From Pseudarthrobacter sp. C4D7 (lineage in GTDB: Bacteria > Actinomycetota > Actinomycetes > Actinomycetales > Micrococcaceae): 64,000 bases of DNA. The stretch spans positions 41,062-105,061 of the forward strand of contig NZ_JABFMW010000011.1 of NCBI RefSeq assembly GCF_013359725.1, given 5' to 3'. Below are positions 58,485 to 64,000 of this stretch, one piece after another. Numbering within the stretch: position 1 is the stretch's first letter; the number at the start of each line of letters is the position of its first letter. Below the pieces are notes generated by a model. The model had not been told where the DNA came from, made no database searches, and saw nothing but the letters and a program-made list of their open reading frames with translations. A program made the position numbers and the translations under genes.

Positions 58485-59690
58485 TTAGGTATGAGCAGTA
58501 CCCGGCGCATCGCCGAAGTCACGGATGGGAAGCCGAACGCCGCCGTGCAAAGCAGACTGGTGGGCCACTATTCCGGGGAGGGTGAAACGGGCGGCCACCC
58601 AGGCGTTAACAGGCGGCAGGGTGCCATTATTCACAGCCGTGACGAAGTCATCCACCAGGAAATGATGGCTTCCCTCGTGCCCGTTCGGCGCGCCCAGGAA
58701 CTCCTCGGGAAGTCGCTTCGGGTCGTGGACCGGCGCGAGGCCGGAAACGAAAGCATCCCTCAGTTCCGGCGCCACGTTAGCGAGCGACGGATCGTCAAGG
58801 GAGATGCTGGGCCGGGTCTCCAGTTGCTCCGAAATGTCGTGGACGTTGCGCTTGTCCTGCCACACCGTGACTTTCGCAAGCTGCTCGAAGCTGGCCTCAG
58901 TGCCGAAGAACCGGAACCGGGACTCCCGGATATGGGAGGGGTAGCCCACCCGGCGCATTTCGTTGGTGCGCATAACTCCACCATCGTTCAGCTCAAACAG
59001 CGCCGTTGCGTTGGAGAAATCGTTGCTGAACATGCTGACGTCCTTGTCGAAGACGCCGTCATTGCGGTCATCCTTGACTCCGACGCAGCTGACGCTGACG
59101 GCATGGGCGGGAATGGCACCCAGTACCCCGCCGACGGCGTGGGTGGGATACAGCATGGGTGGGTAGCTGGCGGTTTCCTTCCACCGTTCGCCGCCGCTGT
59201 ACCGGTAGGCGTCATAAAAGCCAAGGTCCATGTCGTGGACATAGTCGCCCTCAGCATAAAAGATCCGGCCGAAGTTCCCGGCCGCGTGCTGCTCCCGGGC
59301 ATAGACGGTGGCCGGGTTGTAGTAGCTGGTCTCCCCCATCATGTACACCAGGCCCGTGTCCCGCACCGCGTCGATGATGCGGGCGATCTCGTCCTCGGAT
59401 ATCGCCATGGGGACGGCTGAATAGACGTGCTTGCCGGCCCTGAGTGCCTGTTCCACCAGGGGTCCGTGCGTCCAGCGCTGCGTGAAGATGGCGACGGCGT
59501 CCACATCGGAGGCCAGGAGTTCCTCGAAGCTTGATTTTGCGCCCGCGAGACCGTAGCGGTCCACGGTTTCCGAAGCCCGCTCCGGAAGCTCGTCGACAAT
59601 GTGCACGGCACTGACACCGGGGTGAAGGTTGAACAGGTGGGCGAACTGGCCACCGAACTGGCCGGCGCCTACTACACCGATTGAAAACAT
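58485..59690 (-). CDS. Gfo/Idh/MocA-family oxidoreductase of the alpha-galactoside locus
   Basis: 401 residues from the ATG at 59690; an in-frame ATG at 59753 would add 21 residues. A Rossmann motif (IGVVGAGQFGGQFAHLF) is present, but the usual EKP is replaced by AVPMAIS (HVYSAVPMAISEDE), so it belongs to a subgroup with a variant catalytic region. YMMGETSYYNP and YPTHAVGGVLG are characteristic of certain dehydrogenases that act on uncommon sugars. The substrate is unknown. It is the first gene of a two-gene operon with the LacI regulator and is divergent from the transporter genes. Confidence 0.84.
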   Translation of the reverse strand: MFSIGVVGAGQFGGQFAHLFNLHPGVSAVHIVDELPERASETVDRYGLAGAKSSFEELLASDVDAVAIFTQRWTHGPLVEQALRAGKHVYSAVPMAISEDEIARIIDAVRDTGLVYMMGETSYYNPATVYAREQHAAGNFGRIFYAEGDYVHDMDLGFYDAYRYSGGERWKETASYPPMLYPTHAVGGVLGAIPAHAVSVSCVGVKDDRNDGVFDKDVSMFSNDFSNATALFELNDGGVMRTNEMRRVGYPSHIRESRFRFFGTEASFEQLAKVTVWQDKRNVHDISEQLETRPSISLDDPSLANVAPELRDAFVSGLAPVHDPKRLPEEFLGAPNGHEGSHHFLVDDFVTAVNNGTLPPVNAWVAARFTLPGIVAHQSALHGGVRLPIRDFGDAPGTAHT

Positions 59691-59896
59691 CTTTGTTTTG
59701 CTGCCTTTCCTTGGACCGATCGTCCCCGTTTTACTGTCCACGTAGTCTCGCACCAGAATCTACTCGGGTCAATGCAGACTTGGCCGGGAAGAGAAAGATC
59801 CAATGTAAAACAGGGAAAAGATCTTGCGCCTGGATTTCTACTCGTATAGATTCTTCGGCAGTAGTTATCCTCATCACAGTCAGGAAAGGGTCGAAG
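59691..59896. promoter_or_regulatory. Divergent promoter region of the alpha-galactoside locus
   Basis: AT-richer than its surroundings, as expected for promoters. TATAGA (59845-59850) is a plausible -10 for the transporter genes. TCTACTCG occurs at 59759-59766 and 59837-59844, the second within a loose palindrome (TCTA-N6-TAGA) overlapping that -10. These are weak operator candidates. Confidence 0.4.
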
Positions 59897-60838
59897 ATGA
59901 CCACCCTTGCCACACGCTCCCGTTCCGCTTCACGGGCTGCTTTCTCATCCGGGCCACGGGGCAGCCACCGCCGGTTTGGAGACCTCAGGGTTGCGCTGCT
60001 GTTCATTGCTCCGGCCATGATCGGGTTCGTCGTTTTCTACGTCCTGCCAACAATTCGCGGCATCTATCTGAGCTTCACGGAGTACAACATCCTGGGTGAG
60101 CCGGAATGGATCGGGATGGAGAACTACCAGGCAATTGCCAAGGATCCACTGTTCTGGAATTCGCTGGCCGTCACCGGCCAGTACGTGTTCCTGAACATCG
60201 CACTGCAGACGGCCCTGGCCCTTGGCCTCGCGCTGCTGATGCACAACGTGGCCAAATCCACCCTCATCCGGGGCACGTTGCTCCTGCCATACCTGATGTC
60301 CAACGTCATCGCAGCTCTGCTGTGGTTCTGGATGCTGGACTACCAGATCGGCGTCGTGAACCAGTTCATCGAGTGGGCCGGGTTGCCCAGGGTGGCGTTC
60401 TTCGGCAGCGAAGAGTGGGCAATTCCCACCCAGGCGGTGATCAACACGTGGCGGCACATGGGCTACACGGCGCTCCTCATCTTCGCCGGCCTGCAGTCCA
60501 TCCCGGGACACGTCTATGAGGTGGCAAAACTGGACGGCGCATCGGCGTGGCAGACCTTCCGCAAAATCACCATTCCGCTGCTGCGTCCGGTCCTGGTTCT
60601 GGTCCTGGTGGTCACCGTCATCGGATCCTTCCAGGTCTTCGACACCGTCGCGGTGACCACCGGCGGCGGCCCGGTCAACGCAACCCGCGTCATCCAGTAC
60701 TACATCTACCAGCGGGCCTTCACCGAGTCGGACTTCGGCTACGGATCGGCCATCGCCGTCATTCTCTTCATCATCCTCGCCCTGGTGGCCTTCATCCAGA
60801 TGAAGTTCCTCAAGGGTAACGAGTCGGACCTGGACTAA
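59897..60838 (+). CDS. Sugar ABC transporter permease (MsmF-like)
   Basis: 313 residues with six membrane helices and a basic N-terminus of about 30 residues. The EAA loop is VYEVAKLDGASAWQTFRKITIP. The ATG at 59897 is preceded by AGGAAAGG, and the frame's extension to 59681 is not supported. It begins the transport operon and pairs with the next gene. By context with a GH36 alpha-galactosidase and a LacI regulator it should import raffinose-, melibiose- or stachyose-like sugars. No ATPase gene follows. Confidence 0.92.
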   Translation: MTTLATRSRSASRAAFSSGPRGSHRRFGDLRVALLFIAPAMIGFVVFYVLPTIRGIYLSFTEYNILGEPEWIGMENYQAIAKDPLFWNSLAVTGQYVFLNIALQTALALGLALLMHNVAKSTLIRGTLLLPYLMSNVIAALLWFWMLDYQIGVVNQFIEWAGLPRVAFFGSEEWAIPTQAVINTWRHMGYTALLIFAGLQSIPGHVYEVAKLDGASAWQTFRKITIPLLRPVLVLVLVVTVIGSFQVFDTVAVTTGGGPVNATRVIQYYIYQRAFTESDFGYGSAIAVILFIILALVAFIQMKFLKGNESDLD

Positions 60839-60848
60839 GGAGTCCTCC

Positions 60849-61787
60849 ATGACCACCACCGCAAGCCGCGCCCCGCTCGCAAAACCCGCCGGCCGCCGTC
60901 GTCCATCCCGGCCCCGCTTCAATGCAGGCCGTACCGGCGCCTGGGCCCTGCTGATCCTGGCTATCGCCGTCTCCGTCCTGCCCTTCCTGTGGGTGCTGCG
61001 GACCGCGTTGTCCACCAACAACGCCCTGGCCGGCAACGCAAGCAGCCTCCTGCCGGCAGACTTCACCCTGGGCGCCTTCAAGCGCGTCTTCGGACTCCAG
61101 ACGCCGGCTGAAGCAGTTGCCGAAGGCGGCTCCGGCGCAGCCATCGATTTCTGGGTCTACCTCCGCAACTCGGTGGTCTTCTCCTCCATCACCACCGCCG
61201 GCGCCGTATTTTTCAGCGCCATGGCCGCCTATGCCTTCGCACGGCTCCGGTGGAAGGGCCGCAACGCCGTGTTCAGCCTCTTCCTCGGCACCATGCTGGT
61301 CCCGCCGATCTTCACGGCGCTGCCCAACTTCCTGCTGATCAAGAACCTGGACCTGCTGAACACCATGCTCGGAATGGTCTTGCCCTACGTCTTCATGACC
61401 CCGTTCGCCATCTTCTTCCTGCGGCAGTTCTTCCTGAACATGTCCCGCGAGGTGGAGGAGGCGGCCATGCTCGACGGCGCCAAGCACCTTCGCATCTTCT
61501 TCCAGATTGTGCTCCCCAACGCCGCCGCCCCCATCGCCACCCTTGCACTGCTCACCTTCATCGGCCAGTGGAATGAATACTTCTGGCCACTGCTGGTCGG
61601 TTCCCAGGACGATGTACGAGTCCTGCAGGTTGGACTCGGCGTCTTCAAATCGCAATCGCCCCAAGGCGCTCCGGACTGGTCCGGTCTGATGGCCGCCACG
61701 CTGGTATCAGCCCTGCCCGTCCTGATCCTCTTCGCCGCCTTCGGCAAGAAGATCGTCAACTCCATCGGTTTCTCCGGCATCAAATAG
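60849..61787 (+). CDS. Sugar ABC transporter permease (MsmG-like)
   Basis: 312 residues. Six membrane helices are visible, and the EAA loop reads VEEAAMLDGAKHLRIFFQIVLP. The loop after helix 1 is long and carries a polar segment (about residues 55-95). An AAGGAG site is placed before the ATG, 10 bp after the preceding stop. It forms the channel together with the gene at 59897. Confidence 0.92.
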   Translation: MTTTASRAPLAKPAGRRRPSRPRFNAGRTGAWALLILAIAVSVLPFLWVLRTALSTNNALAGNASSLLPADFTLGAFKRVFGLQTPAEAVAEGGSGAAIDFWVYLRNSVVFSSITTAGAVFFSAMAAYAFARLRWKGRNAVFSLFLGTMLVPPIFTALPNFLLIKNLDLLNTMLGMVLPYVFMTPFAIFFLRQFFLNMSREVEEAAMLDGAKHLRIFFQIVLPNAAAPIATLALLTFIGQWNEYFWPLLVGSQDDVRVLQVGLGVFKSQSPQGAPDWSGLMAATLVSALPVLILFAAFGKKIVNSIGFSGIK

Positions 61788-61860
61788 CTCACCCGCTTCA
61801 CTCCGTTAGCTCTGCGCGGGCCATGGTGGCCTGCCCGGATCCACCCCGAAAGGACCTGTC

Positions 61861-63198
61861 ATGAAGAAGAAAGCAACCGCGATCGCTGCTGCGGCCGCAG
61901 CAGTCCTGGCCCTCTCCGCCTGCGGTAACGGCGGCTCCGCCGAATCCGCAAAGGGCGAGATCAACTACTGGTTGTGGGACGCCAACCAGCTCCCCGCCTA
62001 CCAGCAGTGCGCCGACGACTTCCACACGGCAAACCCGGACATCAGTGTCAAGATCACCCAACGCGGCTGGGACGATTACTGGAGCACCCTCACCAACGGT
62101 TTCGTCGGCGGCACCGCCCCCGATGTGTTCACCGACCACCTCGGACGGTACGGCGAACTGGCAAAGAACAAGCAACTCCTCGCCATCGATGACGCTGTAA
62201 GCAGGGACAAAGTGGACCTCTCGGCCTACAACGACGGCCTCGCCGACCTCTGGGTTGGCCAGGACGGCAAGCGGTACGGCCTTCCGAAGGACTGGGACAC
62301 CATCGGCCTGTTCTACAACAAAGCCATGCTCAGTGATGCCGGTATCTCCGAAGACCAAATGAAGAGCCTTACGTGGAACCCCCAGGACGGCGGCAGCTAC
62401 GAAAAGGTCATCGCCCACCTCACCGTGGACAAGAGCGGCAAGCGCGGCGACGAGCCCGGGTTCGACAAGAACAACGTGGCCGTTTACGGGCTGGGCCTGA
62501 ACGGTGGCGGCGATTCCTCCGGCCAGACCGAGTGGAGTTACCTGACCAACACCACCGGCTGGTCCCACACGGACAAAAACCCGTGGGGCACCCACTACAA
62601 CTACGACGACCCCAAGTTCCAGGAAAGCATGACCTGGTTCGCCGGGATGGCTGACAAGGGCTACATGCCCATGCTGGAGACCACGGTCGGCGCCAGCATG
62701 GCTGACACCTTCGCCGCCGGAAAGTCCGCCATCAACGCCCACGGTTCGTGGATGATCGGCCAGTACACCGGCTACAAGGGCATCGAAGTTGGGATTGCAC
62801 CTACCCCGGTGGGGCCGGAGGGCAAGCGCGCGTCCATGTTCAACGGCCTCGCCGACTCCATCTGGGCCGGGACCAAGAAGAAGGACGCATCTATTAAATG
62901 GGTCGAATACCTGGCTTCTTCGGCTTGCCAGGACGTCGTGGCTTCCAAGGCCGTGGTGTTCCCGGCACTGAAGGCGTCCTCGGATAAAGCCGCTGAAGCA
63001 TTCACGGCCAAGGGCGTCGACGTCACCGCGTTCACCGAACAGGTCAAGAACAAGACCACCTTCCTGTACCCGATCACGGACAACACGGCCAAGGTGAAGG
63101 GCATCATGAAACCCGCCATGGACGCAGTGGTTTCCGGCAAGGCCCCGGCCAGCTCCCTGACGGCGGCTAACGAACAGGTCAACGCCCTCTTCAAGTAG
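61861..63198 (+). CDS. Sugar ABC transporter binding lipoprotein (MsmE-like)
   Basis: 445 residues. A Sec-type lipoprotein signal ends at Cys21 (VLALSAC). Family-1 binding-protein fold: INYWLWDANQLPAYQQC, FVGGTAPDVFTDHLGRYGEL, YGLPKDWDTIGLFYNKAML. It captures an alpha-galactoside or related oligosaccharide for the two permeases before it. Here the binding protein follows the permeases, an order opposite to that in the 15-24 kb operon. GAAAGGA precedes the ATG. The GH36 gene starts 156 bp later. Confidence 0.93.
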   Translation: MKKKATAIAAAAAAVLALSACGNGGSAESAKGEINYWLWDANQLPAYQQCADDFHTANPDISVKITQRGWDDYWSTLTNGFVGGTAPDVFTDHLGRYGELAKNKQLLAIDDAVSRDKVDLSAYNDGLADLWVGQDGKRYGLPKDWDTIGLFYNKAMLSDAGISEDQMKSLTWNPQDGGSYEKVIAHLTVDKSGKRGDEPGFDKNNVAVYGLGLNGGGDSSGQTEWSYLTNTTGWSHTDKNPWGTHYNYDDPKFQESMTWFAGMADKGYMPMLETTVGASMADTFAAGKSAINAHGSWMIGQYTGYKGIEVGIAPTPVGPEGKRASMFNGLADSIWAGTKKKDASIKWVEYLASSACQDVVASKAVVFPALKASSDKAAEAFTAKGVDVTAFTEQVKNKTTFLYPITDNTAKVKGIMKPAMDAVVSGKAPASSLTAANEQVNALFK

Positions 63199-63354
63199 CC
63201 TCCAACTCCCAGATGCGGCTGCGTATGTGGTCGCAGCCATCCGCCGGGCGCCGCCGTTCCCTTCCTCGCAACGGCGGTCCCCGGCCCCCTTTCCCCCTTT
63301 GAGCTACCCGTACCGCGTCACCGTACGCACACTGGAAATACCGAAAGAGATCCT

Positions 63355-64000
63355 ATGGACCCCCTGCACCTCCGTTCCGCCGGCACCAGCCTGGTGGTCA
63401 GCTTCGACAGCGAGGAGGCCGAGGTCATCCATTGGGGCGCGGATCTTGGCAACACCCTGCCGGACCTGGCCATCCTCGGTGAGCCAGTCCCCCACTCCGC
63501 CATCGACGCCAGGGTTTCTGGCGGCCTCCTGCCGCAGGCCTCCTCCAGTTGGCGTGGGCGCCCCGGTCTGCGCGGGCACCGCATCGCCGACGGCGTCTCC
63601 GGTCTGGACTTTTCACCCCGCCTCCGCACGTTGGCAGCGAGCACCGATGGCAACACCGCCGTCATCGACCAGTCCGATCCGGACGCCGGGCTCTCCGTCG
63701 AATCCATCCTCACGCTGCATCCCGGCGGGCTGTTGGAACTGCGCCACACCGTCACCAACGACGGAACCACCCCGTTCCAGGTGGATGAACTGGCAACCGT
63801 ACTGCCGGTGGCGCCGGACGCCGTCGAACTCCTGGACCTGACCGGGCGCTGGTGCCGGGAACGCCAGCCCCAGCGCCACCGGATCCAACAGGGCACTTGG
63901 GTCCGGACCGGGCGGCACGGCCGCACCGGGCATGATTCTTCCCTGCTGTTCGCCGCCGGCACCCAGGGCTTCGGCAACCGGCACGGCAAGGTCTGGGCCA
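63355..64000 (+). CDS. GH36 alpha-galactosidase, N-terminal part
   Basis: The frame is open from ATG 63355 (AAAGAGA site) to the window edge, so only 215 residues are seen. They form the N-terminal beta-supersandwich of GH36 alpha-galactosidases: LRSAGTSLVVSFDSEEAEVIHWGADLG at the start, TVTNDGTTPFQVDELATVLPVA, and the signature LTGRWCRERQPQRH followed by RTGRHGRTGHDSSLLFAAGTQGFGNRHGKVWA. The catalytic domain lies beyond the window. It should release galactose from alpha-galactosides taken up by the transporter just upstream. Confidence 0.9.
   Translation, partial: MDPLHLRSAGTSLVVSFDSEEAEVIHWGADLGNTLPDLAILGEPVPHSAIDARVSGGLLPQASSSWRGRPGLRGHRIADGVSGLDFSPRLRTLAASTDGNTAVIDQSDPDAGLSVESILTLHPGGLLELRHTVTNDGTTPFQVDELATVLPVAPDAVELLDLTGRWCRERQPQRHRIQQGTWVRTGRHGRTGHDSSLLFAAGTQGFGNRHGKVWA

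Overview
This 64 kb window is chromosomal DNA of a high-GC actinobacterium, most likely Arthrobacter or Pseudarthrobacter (Micrococcales). That assignment is inferred from the very high GC, ATGA-coupled operons, LysG/LysE-type and ROK/LacI sugar regulation, a GAF-ANTAR regulator, a DevR/DosR-like response regulator, a divergent GH13 trehalose synthase and several likely leaderless promoters. No rRNA, tRNA, CRISPR, phage, transposase or integrase was seen. Both window ends cut through a gene: an NCS1 permease on the left and a GH36 alpha-galactosidase on the right.

Layout. 0-10 kb: NCS1 permease tail, DUF4190 membrane protein, divergent LysE-type exporter and LysG-type regulator, NERD protein, phosphoglucomutase, 2H phosphoesterase, a cluster of inverted repeats, and a divergent RutE-like reductase with an NCS2 uracil/xanthine permease. 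10-14.8 kb: SGNH hydrolase and GAF-ANTAR pair, trehalose synthase-like GH13 enzyme, ROK repressor. 15-24.4 kb: one long sugar operon, divergent from the ROK gene. It encodes three Gfo/Idh/MocA dehydrogenases, a Gfo/Idh-like protein without the EKP motif, a binding protein, two permeases and two xylose-isomerase-like TIM barrels. 24.5-30 kb: stress-type genes (acidic disordered protein, SDR, DUF6328, DUF6766), glycerate kinase and a methyltransferase. 30-34.6 kb: a signalling block of REC-GAF-histidine kinase, GGDEF-EAL protein and EAL protein.

34.6-43.6 kb: GDPD, HAD phosphatase, an SOS-box-controlled umuDC pair, SDR, an orphan NitT/TauT-type binding protein, PfkB sugar kinase, alpha/beta hydrolase and a frameshifted cyclodeaminase-like gene. 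43.7-45.8 kb: two secreted proteins. The second has four cysteine-free chaplin-like repeats and a LANTG sorting signal. 46-51.6 kb: SDR, then a nucleoside-salvage operon (nucleoside hydrolase, MFS carrier, ribokinase) divergent from a LacI regulator, with two operator-like palindromes between. 51.6-57.4 kb: M1 peptidase, a RelA/SpoT-fold alarmone synthetase, a frameshifted homoserine dehydrogenase-like gene, an orphan DevR-like regulator and a VOC protein. 57.4-64 kb: an alpha-galactoside utilisation locus with LacI, Gfo/Idh/MocA, MsmEFG-like transporter and GH36 alpha-galactosidase.

Themes. Both sugar ABC systems lack an ATPase gene, so each probably shares a remote MsmK/UgpC-type ATPase. 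Three genes look as if they have lost one base (LysG-like 3' end, cyclodeaminase, homoserine dehydrogenase), which may reflect decay or residual sequencing indels. The most unusual content is the dehydrogenase/epimerase operon at 15-24 kb, which resembles oxidation-first glycoside catabolism, and the cysteine-free chaplin-like wall protein.
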